This document shows positions 56,745 through 64,000 of a DNA stretch of 64,000 nucleotides, one piece after another. A program made the translations under genes and the position numbers. A model generated the notes under the pieces. The model searched no databases. It had not been told where the DNA came from and was given only the letters and a program-made list of their open reading frames with translations. The stretch covers positions 1-64,000 of the forward strand of contig NZ_JAKFYR010000010.1 of the NCBI RefSeq assembly GCF_022554085.1, written 5' to 3'. The DNA is from Rhodococcus sp. CH91 (GTDB lineage Bacteria > Actinomycetota > Actinomycetes > Mycobacteriales > Mycobacteriaceae). The stretch's first letter is position 1. The number at the start of each line of letters is the position of its first letter.

Positions 56745-58115
56745 TCACTGCGCGGTACTGACCGAGGACATGTGGAAGTCCGGGATGCGCATCGGGGGCA
56801 TCGCGGTGCGGGTGAACCAGTCCTTCCATTCCCGCGGCAGGGTGCGTTCGGTCGCGCCGATCTCGGTGGCGCGGCCGAGCAGATCCACCGGGGACTCGTT
56901 GAAGCGGAAGTTGTTGACCGCGCCGCGCACCTGCCCGTCCTCGACGAGATACACCCCGTCGCGGGTCAGGCCGGTCAGCAGCAGCACCGCCGGGTCCACC
57001 TCCCGCAGGTACCAGACGGTGGTCAGCAGCAGCCCCCTTTCGGTGCCCGCGACCAGGTCGTCGAGATCGGCGCCGTTGCCGCCGGTGAGCAGCAGATTCT
57101 CCCCGGGCGCGGTGGCGACGGCACCGAATTCGGCGGCGGCGGACCGCGGATACGCCAGGGCGTGCAGGGCGCCGTCGCGGATCCAGTCGACCCGCCCGCA
57201 GCTCATCCCGGTGTCGAACAGCGAGATGCTGTCGGTGGAGGTGGTGGCGGTGACGAACGGGGCGTAGCCCAGGCCGGGTGCAGCCGGATCGGAGGTCAGC
57301 GTCACCGGCAACGCCGCGATCCGCTGCCCGAGGCGGGTGCCGTCGGGCCCGGCCCACACCGACCGGCCCTCCTCGGCGCCGCGGCCGTCGAGGGACCACA
57401 GCAGCGGAATCATCAGGTCGGCGACCACCGAGGACGGCAGGATCGTCTCGTAACGCCCCGCGGGCAACTCGATGCGGGTGCCGGCCCAGTCCAGACGCCG
57501 CGCCAGTTCGGTGCGCAGGGCGGGCATCGCCAGATCGGTGAAGTCGACGGTGCCGGCCCCCACCCAGGCGCTCGGCCCGCTGAGGCCACCGCGTTTGCCG
57601 TTGATCTCGATCGACCCGTCGCGCTGCACCCAGCGGCGCCGCAGCCCGGTGGAGCTGCCCAGCCACAGGGTGTGCACCTGGTGATGGGCGAACCCGTAGA
57701 GGGCGTCGGCCTCGTCGAAACCGCCGGTGAGATCGTCGACGACGGGCGTGAAGACGTCGATGTCGGTGCCGGCGGCGGGCAGCCCCCACTGCTCGTCGGG
57801 TCCGTCCCCGGCGAGCAGCGGCATCGCGTCGGGCGCGGCCGGGGCCCGGTCGGCGGCGTCCGCGGCGGCGGCGGTCAGCGCGGCGATGTCGTCACCGTCG
57901 GTGACGGCGGCGGTGACCACCCCGCAGTGACTCGAACCGGCGGTGCGCCGGATCGCGACGACCGTGGCGGTGCGGGCGCGCACCGAGCCGTTGGTGGTCA
58001 TGGAGTTGTCCGCCCAGCGCAGCGACGCCTCGGCGGTGTCGGTGACGACCACGAGCGTCTCGTCGGCGCTCGACGCCACCAGCGCGGCCTCGACCAGGGC
58101 GTCTCCGGGGATCAT
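56745..58115 (-). CDS. tldE: TldE/PmbA-like metallopeptidase subunit
   Basis: 456 aa from ATG 58115, overlapping the TldD stop (ATGA). Partner of TldD in a heterodimeric zinc protease that trims unfolded or modified peptides, for example ribosomal natural-product precursors. It has the PmbA fold and lacks the HExxxH zinc helix, as expected for TldE. Marks are LRWADNSMTTNGSV, TGMSCGRVDWIRDGALHAL, ENLLLTGGNGADLDDLVAG, GVYLVEDGQVRGAVNNFRFN and SPVDLLGRATEIG, in that order. No RiPP precursor is seen next to it. Confidence 0.9.
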   Translation of the reverse strand: MIPGDALVEAALVASSADETLVVVTDTAEASLRWADNSMTTNGSVRARTATVVAIRRTAGSSHCGVVTAAVTDGDDIAALTAAAADAADRAPAAPDAMPLLAGDGPDEQWGLPAAGTDIDVFTPVVDDLTGGFDEADALYGFAHHQVHTLWLGSSTGLRRRWVQRDGSIEINGKRGGLSGPSAWVGAGTVDFTDLAMPALRTELARRLDWAGTRIELPAGRYETILPSSVVADLMIPLLWSLDGRGAEEGRSVWAGPDGTRLGQRIAALPVTLTSDPAAPGLGYAPFVTATTSTDSISLFDTGMSCGRVDWIRDGALHALAYPRSAAAEFGAVATAPGENLLLTGGNGADLDDLVAGTERGLLLTTVWYLREVDPAVLLLTGLTRDGVYLVEDGQVRGAVNNFRFNESPVDLLGRATEIGATERTLPREWKDWFTRTAMPPMRIPDFHMSSVSTAQ

Positions 58116-59623
58116 CGGCCACCTTCTTCGACGGTGTTGAGCACGTTGACGCCGCGGACGAGGACCGACGGGCACCCGTGCGAGACGGCGGCGACCTGCC
58201 CGGGCTGGGCCTTGCCGCAGTTCATCGCCCCGCCGAGCCGCCAGGTCGACGGCCCGCCGACGGCCTCGAGCGCACCCCAGAAGTCGGTGGTCGACGCCTG
58301 ATAGGCGACGTCACGGACCTGCCCGGCGAGGCGACCGCCGCGGATGCGGTAGAACCGCTGCCCGGTGAACTGGAAGTTGTGCCGCTGCATGTCGATCGAC
58401 CAGCTGCGGTCCCCGACGATGTACAGCCCGTCGTCGACCCCGGCGATCAGATCGGCGGTGCTGCGGTCGACCTGCGGGTCCGGCTGCAGCGACACGTTCG
58501 CCATCCGCTGGATCGGCACGTGATGCGCCGAATCGGCATAGGCGCAGCCGTTCGATCGGGCCACCCCCAGCTTCGGGGCGAACGCCCGGTCGAGCTGGTA
58601 ACCGACCAGGACACCGTCGCGCACCAGCTCCCACGACTGGGCGGCGACCCCGTCGTCGTCGAAACCGACGGTGGCCAGGCCGTGCGGTTCGGTGCGGTCG
58701 GCGCTCACCTGCATCACCGCGCTGCCGTAGCGCAGGGTGCCCAGCAGGTCGGGGGTGGCGAAGGAGGTGCCGGCGTAGGCGGCCTCGTACCCGACGGCCC
58801 GATCGTATTCGGTGGCGTGCCCGACGGATTCGTGGATGGTCAACCACAGATTCGTCGGGTCGATGACCAGATCGGTGCGGCCGGGAACGACCGACGGGGC
58901 CTGCACCTTCTCCGCGAGGTGGTGCGGTAGCCGATCGAGTTCGCCGCTCCAGTCCCACCACCGGTCGGAGGCGAGATACTCCCAGCCGCGGCCGGTGGGG
59001 GCGGCCAGGGTGCGCATCGACTCGAAGGTGCCCGCCGCCCGGTCCACCCGGGTCGCCTCGAGTTCGGGATGGATCCGCACCCGCTGCTGGGTGATCGTCG
59101 ACCCGGCCAGGTCGGCGTAGAAAGTCTGTTCCTTCACCTGCACCAGGTGCGTGGCGACGTGGTCGATCCCGGGCGCGGTGAGCAGCCGCCCGGAATAGTC
59201 CTCGAGCACCGCGAGGCGGTCGTCGGCCGCGACGGTGAACGGATCGATCTCGTAGGGCGAGACCCACACCGCGTCGCGGTAGACCGGTTCGTCGGCCCAC
59301 TGCACCGGATCCCGGTTCAGTGCGCGCAGGGTGCGGGCGACGGCCACCGCCCGGGTCGCGGCGTCGGCGGCGCCGTCGGGTCCCGGTACCGGATGCGAGG
59401 CGAATCCCCAGGTGCCGTCGAGCAGCACCCGCACCGCCACCCCGCAGTCGGTGCTGTCCGCCGCGGCCTGCAGCGCCCCGTCGCGCAGCGTCGTGGTGCC
59501 GGTGCGGACCCGGTGCACCCGCACGTCGGCGTGGCTCGCACCGGCCCCGCGCGCCACCGACAGTCCCGCATCGGCGGCCGCGCGCAACGGCAGGGCCAGG
59601 AAGTCGTCGTCCACCGCGTTCAC
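58112..59623 (-). CDS. tldD: TldD metallopeptidase
   Basis: 503 aa. Catalytic subunit of TldD/TldE. H264-E265-x3-H269 in LTIHESVGHATE is the zinc-binding HExxxH motif; the third ligand is expected in the C-terminal Cys region (MNCGKAQPGQVAAVSHGCPS). The N-terminal strand TGTTTLRDGALQAAADSTDC forms the substrate sheet. The long FDDDGVAAQSWELVRDGVLVG section is typical. It forms a two-gene operon with tldE. Confidence 0.93.
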   Translation of the reverse strand: MNAVDDDFLALPLRAAADAGLSVARGAGASHADVRVHRVRTGTTTLRDGALQAAADSTDCGVAVRVLLDGTWGFASHPVPGPDGAADAATRAVAVARTLRALNRDPVQWADEPVYRDAVWVSPYEIDPFTVAADDRLAVLEDYSGRLLTAPGIDHVATHLVQVKEQTFYADLAGSTITQQRVRIHPELEATRVDRAAGTFESMRTLAAPTGRGWEYLASDRWWDWSGELDRLPHHLAEKVQAPSVVPGRTDLVIDPTNLWLTIHESVGHATEYDRAVGYEAAYAGTSFATPDLLGTLRYGSAVMQVSADRTEPHGLATVGFDDDGVAAQSWELVRDGVLVGYQLDRAFAPKLGVARSNGCAYADSAHHVPIQRMANVSLQPDPQVDRSTADLIAGVDDGLYIVGDRSWSIDMQRHNFQFTGQRFYRIRGGRLAGQVRDVAYQASTTDFWGALEAVGGPSTWRLGGAMNCGKAQPGQVAAVSHGCPSVLVRGVNVLNTVEEGGR

Positions 59624-59664
59624 CCGCCCACCCTAGCCCCGGGACGCCCCGGCACCGGGGACGG

Positions 59665-60429
59665 TCACCCGAACTGTTCGATGCCGAGCCGGATCACCAT
59701 CGCCACCACCACGACCAGCAGCACCACCCGCACGAAGCCGGCCCCGCGGGCCAGGGCCATCCGCGAGCCGAGCACCGACCCGACCACATTGCACACCGCC
59801 ATCGCCGCGCCGAGGGTCCACCACACGTGCCCACCGGCGGCGAACAGCACCAGCGCACCCAGATTCGAGCCGAAGTTCAGCACCTTCGCCATCGCCGCGG
59901 AGGTGACGAACTCGCTGCCGAGCATCGCCGCGAACACGATGATGAAGAAGGTGCCGGTGCCGGGGCCGAGAATGCCGTCGTAGAAGCCGATCACCGCGGC
60001 CGCCGTCACCACGACGGTGACCAGCCGCAGTGCCGACGGGCGGCGGGTGCCACCGGCCCCGAGTTTCGGGCGGGCGGTGACGAACACCGCCACCGCGACG
60101 AGCACCACCATCACGATCGGGATGAACACTTCCCGGTCGATGAGCGAGACCGCCGCCGCCCCGGCGGCCGCACACACCGCCGCGACCAGCGCGGCCGGGG
60201 CGAGCAGCGACCAGCGCAGCGGGATGCGCCGCGCGAAGGTCAGCACCGCGGCGCCGGTCCCGCAGATCGCGGTGAGCTTGTTCGTCGCCAGCGCCGCCTG
60301 CGGGGTCAACTGCGGGGCGACGAGGAACAAGGCCGGCAGCAGGATCAGCCCGCCCCCACCGACCACGGCGTCCACCCATCCGGCGGCGGTCGCGGCGGTC
60401 AGCAGCAACGCCCAGTCACCTGCACCCAT
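59665..60429 (-). CDS. TauE/SafE-family membrane permease
   Basis: 254 aa with 7-8 hydrophobic helices in two halves. GWVDAVVGGGGLILLPALFL in the first half and GFYDGILGPGTGTFFIIVF in the second are the paired G-rich motifs of sulfite/sulfoacetate exporters. FAAMLGSEFVTSAAMAKVLN is also conserved. The start is either ATG 60429 or 60438; neither has a clear ribosome site. Proteins of this family export sulfite or sulfonates, but the substrate here is unproven. Confidence 0.85.
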   Translation of the reverse strand: MGAGDWALLLTAATAAGWVDAVVGGGGLILLPALFLVAPQLTPQAALATNKLTAICGTGAAVLTFARRIPLRWSLLAPAALVAAVCAAAGAAAVSLIDREVFIPIVMVVLVAVAVFVTARPKLGAGGTRRPSALRLVTVVVTAAAVIGFYDGILGPGTGTFFIIVFAAMLGSEFVTSAAMAKVLNFGSNLGALVLFAAGGHVWWTLGAAMAVCNVVGSVLGSRMALARGAGFVRVVLLVVVVAMVIRLGIEQFG

Positions 60430-60529
60430 GCCGGACATTCGATCATGGTCGGTGTGTGCGCCGCGGTCGGGAGCAAAACCGCGGCCCCGTTCGTTGACCG
60501 GACGAGAGCCGCCTACGGAAGGACCCCGC

Positions 60530-61081
60530 GTGTACCTGTTGTCGTTTCTGCTGTACGTCGTGGCGGAGATCGCGGTGCTGGCCTGGCTCGGCTCCACCGT
60601 CGGCGCGCTCACGACCGTGTTGATCTTCCTCGCCGTGAGCGTCGCCGGATATCTGGTGCTCGCCGCCCAGGGCCGCCGCGCCCTGCACAATCTCGGCCGG
60701 CTGCGCGACGGGCGCGCCCCCCTGTCCGCCAACCCGGACCGGGTGCTCACCGACGGTGCGCTCGTCGGTGCCGGCGCCGCCCTGGTACTGATCCCCGGCA
60801 TCGTCAGCACCCTGTTCGGGATCGTGTTGCTGCTACCCACCCGCGCGGCGGCGCGGCCGCTGGTGCGGATGCTGGTCGCGCGCCGGGCCCGCACCACCGG
60901 GTTCACCGCGCAGCGGCTGGTGGTGGTCGACGGTCAGGTCGTCGACCACACCGTGGTGGGGGGTGCCGCACCGCTGACCGGCGGCCCGGAGCATCCCGGT
61001 CGGATCCGTCACATCGACGACAGCGCCACCGTCCTCGACGGGGAGATCGTCGACACCCCGCGGCGCCGCGACGAGCGGTGA
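60530..61081 (+). CDS. fxsA: FxsA family membrane protein
   Basis: 183 aa from GTG 60530 with GGAAGGA upstream. Two to three N-terminal membrane helices (LLSFLLYVVAEIAVLAWLGS, VLIFLAVSVAGYLVL) surround the conserved AAQGRRALHNLGRL loop. GALVGAGAALVLIPGIVSTL and FGIVLLLPTRAAARPLV complete the family pattern. A soluble tail of about 65 residues follows. E. coli FxsA affects phage F exclusion when overexpressed; the actinobacterial role is unknown. It precedes the amidohydrolase and lnt on the same strand. Confidence 0.88.
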   Translation: MYLLSFLLYVVAEIAVLAWLGSTVGALTTVLIFLAVSVAGYLVLAAQGRRALHNLGRLRDGRAPLSANPDRVLTDGALVGAGAALVLIPGIVSTLFGIVLLLPTRAAARPLVRMLVARRARTTGFTAQRLVVVDGQVVDHTVVGGAAPLTGGPEHPGRIRHIDDSATVLDGEIVDTPRRRDER

Positions 61082-61100
61082 CGGGGCAGACTGGGCATCC

Positions 61101-62711
61101 GTGAGTCGAGCACCGCACACCCAGCTTCTCGTCGGCGGCCGGATCTACAGCGCCAGCGCCCCCGATGCCACCGCGATGGCCGTCACCGACGGCCGGGTGG
61201 TGTGGGTCGGGCAGGATCGTCCCGGCCGCGCCCTGCACCCCGATGCCGAGGTCGTCGACCTGCACGGCGCGTTCGTCGCCCCCGGTTTCGTCGACAGTCA
61301 CGTGCACCTCACCGCGCACGGGCTGGCCCTGAGCGGGCTGGATCTGACCGACACCCCGGACCGGGAGACGGCACTGCGGGCGGTGCGGGCGCACGCCGAC
61401 GCGCACGACGAGGCGGTGATCTGGGGGCACGGCTGGGACGAGACCCGCTGGCCCGATCCGACCCCGCCGACCACCGCCGAGCTCGATGCCGCCGCGCCGG
61501 GCCGGCTGGTCTATCTGGGCCGGGTCGACGCGCATTCGGCGGCCGCGTCGAGCGCGCTGCGGGCCACCGCCGAACCCCTCGCCGAGCTGACCGGTTTCGA
61601 TCCGCAGCAGCCGCTGACCGCGGCGGCGCATCATGCGGTGCGCGGCGCCGCCCGCCGCGGGTTGACCGCCGCGCAGCGGGCCCGCGCCCGCCTGGCCGCC
61701 CTCGACGATGTCGCCGCGCACGGCCATGTCGCGGTGCACGAGTGCGCCGGCCCGGACATCTCCGGGCTCGACGACTTCACCGAACTGCTCGGCACCGACC
61801 ATCCGGTGGAGGTGCGTGGCTACTGGGGGCAGGCGGTGCGCAGCGCCGAGGACGCGGTGGAGTTGCTCGCCGCGACCGGCGCCCACGCGCTCGGCGGGGA
61901 TCTGTTCGTCGACGGGTCGATCGGTTCGCACACCGCGCGGTGGCAGCGGCCCTATCAGGATCGGCCGGACTGCTGCGGCACCGCTTATCTGGGCGAGGAC
62001 GAGATGACCGCGCACATCCGGGCGTGCACCGCGGTGGGTGTCCAGGCCGGTTTCCACGTCATCGGTGACGCCGCGACCGCCCTGGCGGTGGCCGCTTTCG
62101 AAACCGTCGCCGCCGAGGTCGGGGGACCGGCGCTCGCGGCGCGGGGACATCGCCTCGAGCACGTCGAATCGCTCACCGTCGAGCAGGCGCAGGTGCTGGC
62201 CCGCTACGGGGTGATCGCGAGCATGCAGCCGGGCTTCGATGCGCTGTGGGGCGGGCCGGACGGCATGTACGCGCAGCGTCTCGGGCCGGAGCGGGCGGCG
62301 GCGCTCAACGCGTTCGCGCCGGTGGCCGCGACCGGGTTGGCGTTGGCGTTCGGATCGGATGCGCCGGTCACGGCGCCGCGGCCGTGGTCGATGCTGCGGG
62401 CGGCGGTGCACCATCGCACTCCCGGCAGCGGGATCTCCCCGCGTGCCGCCTTCTCCGCGGCCACCCGCGGGGCGTGGCGGGCCGGCGGGGTGCGGGACGG
62501 CATGGCGGGCACGCTGGATCCGGGGGCGCCGGCCTCCTATGCGATCTGGGAGGTCGGCGAGTTGGTGGTCCGCGCCCCGAAGGATTCGGTGCAGCGGTGG
62601 TCGACGGATCCGCGGTCGCGGGTGGCGCCGCTGCCGGATCTCGAGCCCGGCAGCGACGACCCGGTGCTGGTGCGCAGCGTGCACCGCGACCGGGTCGTGT
62701 ACGCGCGGTGA
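61101..62711 (+). CDS. amidohydrolase family protein (YtcJ-like)
   Basis: 536 aa. Metal-dependent hydrolase: FVAPGFVDSHVHLTAHG provides the HxH ligands, GGDLFVDGSIGSHTARW and GFHVIGDAAT the next His, HRLEHVESL another, and AFGSDAPVTAPRPW the catalytic Asp. It has the N-terminal and C-terminal beta-sandwich parts of the long YtcJ/N-substituted formamide deformylase type. Substrate unknown. It overlaps the lnt start by 4 bp, so the two are coupled. Confidence 0.88.
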   Translation: MSRAPHTQLLVGGRIYSASAPDATAMAVTDGRVVWVGQDRPGRALHPDAEVVDLHGAFVAPGFVDSHVHLTAHGLALSGLDLTDTPDRETALRAVRAHADAHDEAVIWGHGWDETRWPDPTPPTTAELDAAAPGRLVYLGRVDAHSAAASSALRATAEPLAELTGFDPQQPLTAAAHHAVRGAARRGLTAAQRARARLAALDDVAAHGHVAVHECAGPDISGLDDFTELLGTDHPVEVRGYWGQAVRSAEDAVELLAATGAHALGGDLFVDGSIGSHTARWQRPYQDRPDCCGTAYLGEDEMTAHIRACTAVGVQAGFHVIGDAATALAVAAFETVAAEVGGPALAARGHRLEHVESLTVEQAQVLARYGVIASMQPGFDALWGGPDGMYAQRLGPERAAALNAFAPVAATGLALAFGSDAPVTAPRPWSMLRAAVHHRTPGSGISPRAAFSAATRGAWRAGGVRDGMAGTLDPGAPASYAIWEVGELVVRAPKDSVQRWSTDPRSRVAPLPDLEPGSDDPVLVRSVHRDRVVYAR

Positions 62712-64000
62712 GCGGGCCGCTGCGCGGCCGGGCCGCGCCGGCGGTGCGGGCGTTGCTGGCCGTCGCCGCCGGGTTGCTGCTGTTCGCGAGTTTCCCGCCG
62801 CGTCCGCTGTGGTTCCTCGCCCCGCTCGGCCTCGCGCTCCTGATCGGTGTGGTGACGGCAGCGCCGCTGCGGCGGAGGGCGGGATTCGGCTACGGCTATC
62901 TCGCCGGTCTCGGCTTCTTCGTGCCGCTGCTGCCCTGGGTGGGGGTCTATGTGGGGCCGTTGCCGTGGCTGGCGCTCGCCGCCGCCGAGGCGGTGTTCGT
63001 GGGACTGTTCGGGGCGCTGGTGGTGCACCTGCGGTCGCTGCCGGGGGCGCCGCTGTGGATCGCGACGGCGTGGACGCTGACCGAATGGTTGCGGGCGAGT
63101 GTGCCGTTCGGTGGGTTCCCGTGGGGGCGGTTGGCCTTCGGGCAACCCGACGGGCCGTTCGTGTCCCTGGCCGCGGTCGGTGGGGCGCCGCTGGTGTCGT
63201 TCGCCGTCGCCCTGACCGGGGCGGGCCTCGCGGCGCTGGTGGTGACCGCACGCCGGCGTCCGGCCGGCCGCCGCGACTGGACGGTGCCGGTCGCGGCGAG
63301 CCTGCTCGGCCCGCTGCTGGCGGCGGTGGCCTGGCCGCTGGTGCGCGCCGGCACCGACGGTGCCGGCGCGGAGACGGTGACCGTCGCGGCGATCCAGGGC
63401 AGCGTGCCGCGGCTCGGGCTGGACTTCAATGCCCAGCGCAAGGCGGTGCTCGACAATCACGTCGCCCGCACCCTCGAACTCGCCGCCGACGTCGACGCCG
63501 GGCGGGTCCCGGCGCCGCAGGTGGTGATCTGGCCGGAGAACGCCTCCGACATCGATCCGCTGCGCAACGCCGACGCCGCCCGCGACATCTCCGCTGCGGC
63601 CGCCGCGATCGGCGCCCCCATCCTCGTCGGCACGGTGCTCGCCAACGGCGACGGCACCACGAGCAATTCGGTGATCGTGTGGGATCCGGAGACCGGGCCG
63701 GGTGAGCAGCACGACAAGAAGATCATCCAGCCGTTCGGGGAGTATCTGCCCTGGCGGTCGTTCTTCCGGTTGTTCTCCGAGTACGCCGACCGGGCCGGGA
63801 ACTTCGTGCCCGGTGACGGCGACGGGCAGGTCGGCGCCGCGGGTCTCCCGATCGGGGTGGCGACCTGCTACGAGGTGGCCTTCGACCGGGCGTTCCGCGA
63901 GTCCGTCGACGCCGGGGCGCAACTGCTGGCGGTGCCCACCAACAATGCGACCTTCGGGGACACCGAGATGACCTATCAGCAGCTGGCGATGTCGCAGCTG
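62708..64000 (+). CDS. lnt: apolipoprotein N-acyltransferase, 3' end outside window
   Basis: 431 codons to the window edge. N-acylates the lipid-modified Cys of lipoproteins. Six or more N-terminal membrane helices (to about 215) contain FASFPPRPLWFLAPLGLAL and the PFGGFPWGRLAFGQ motif. The external nitrilase-type domain carries the catalytic triad: Glu in VIWPENASD, Lys in QHDKKIIQPFGEYLPW, and Cys in IGVATCYEVAFD. Whether it is fused to a polyprenol-phosphate-mannose synthase (Ppm1), as in M. tuberculosis, cannot be seen because the gene runs off the end. Confidence 0.94.
   Translation, partial: MSGPLRGRAAPAVRALLAVAAGLLLFASFPPRPLWFLAPLGLALLIGVVTAAPLRRRAGFGYGYLAGLGFFVPLLPWVGVYVGPLPWLALAAAEAVFVGLFGALVVHLRSLPGAPLWIATAWTLTEWLRASVPFGGFPWGRLAFGQPDGPFVSLAAVGGAPLVSFAVALTGAGLAALVVTARRRPAGRRDWTVPVAASLLGPLLAAVAWPLVRAGTDGAGAETVTVAAIQGSVPRLGLDFNAQRKAVLDNHVARTLELAADVDAGRVPAPQVVIWPENASDIDPLRNADAARDISAAAAAIGAPILVGTVLANGDGTTSNSVIVWDPETGPGEQHDKKIIQPFGEYLPWRSFFRLFSEYADRAGNFVPGDGDGQVGAAGLPIGVATCYEVAFDRAFRESVDAGAQLLAVPTNNATFGDTEMTYQQLAMSQL

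Overview
The window is about 70% G+C and encodes a complete Pup-proteasome system (pup, prcB, prcA, an ARC/Mpa ATPase, dop, pafA, pafB, pafC). Its gene order closely follows the Mycobacterium tuberculosis interval I know as roughly Rv2125 down to Rv2051: PAC2, metH, hisE-hisG, trmI, mpa, dop-pup-prcBA, pafABC, tatAC, helY, 5'-3' exonuclease, M24 peptidase, SDR, CobG, Rv2061-type PPOX, fxsA, lnt. Together with the absence of PE/PPE genes, this points to a mycolic-acid actinobacterium, most likely Rhodococcus or a close relative. The genus is an inference from protein style and synteny, not a database result. Many genes have a TANNNT -10 box 6-7 nt before the start codon, the signature of leaderless actinobacterial transcripts.

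Layout. 1-3.9 kb is accessory: a partial HSL-type esterase divergent from a TetR repressor that carries an apparent frameshift, with three matching operators between them; a coiled-coil DNA-binding-type protein; a low-GC strip with a 35-bp dif/Xer-like palindrome and a gene fragment; an Asp/Glu-racemase-family protein and a 35-aa membrane protein. 3.9-8.3 kb holds aminopeptidase N, a tyrosine recombinase whose start overlaps the pepN stop, and an AlkD-type repair protein. 8.4-14.9 kb is a carbohydrate block: phosphoketolase facing a beta-phosphoglucomutase-like HAD, a GH65 disaccharide phosphorylase-like enzyme and trehalose-6-phosphate phosphatase. 15-20.9 kb has a winged-helix protein, an orphan type II lumazine synthase, an SDR divergent from an AraC regulator, an MFS exporter and PAC2.

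20.9-30.3 kb is housekeeping: metH, a HAD phosphatase, trhO, an RluA-type pseudouridine synthase, hisE, hisG, a thioesterase and trmI. 30.3-41.8 kb is the Pup-proteasome region, interrupted between prcA and pafA by an antisense PAP2-diacylglycerol-kinase fusion whose 3' end overlaps prcA. Pup is deamidated by Dop and ligated to substrates by PafA; the ARC/Mpa ring unfolds pupylated proteins into the PrcAB core; PafBC are WYL regulators linked in mycobacteria to the DNA damage response. 41.9-49.9 kb continues with tatA-tatC-helY, a DUF4333 membrane protein, the exonuclease, an M24 peptidase and a DprE2-like SDR.

49.95-53.24 kb is a less GC-rich accessory patch: a signal-anchored protein of unknown function, a 152-aa unknown, a possible 39-aa leaderless ORF, and an Abi_2-like HEPN protein with a candidate small RNA encoded opposite its 5' end. 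It lies where the M. tuberculosis order has the aerobic cobalamin cluster; the CobG homologue on its far side is truncated and lacks the Fe-S/siroheme cysteines. 53.2-64 kb holds a flavin disulfide oxidoreductase, the CobG remnant, a PPOX F420-type protein, glutathione peroxidase, tldD-tldE, a TauE/SafE permease, FxsA, an amidohydrolase and lnt running off the end. I see no tRNA, rRNA, CRISPR array or intact insertion sequence.
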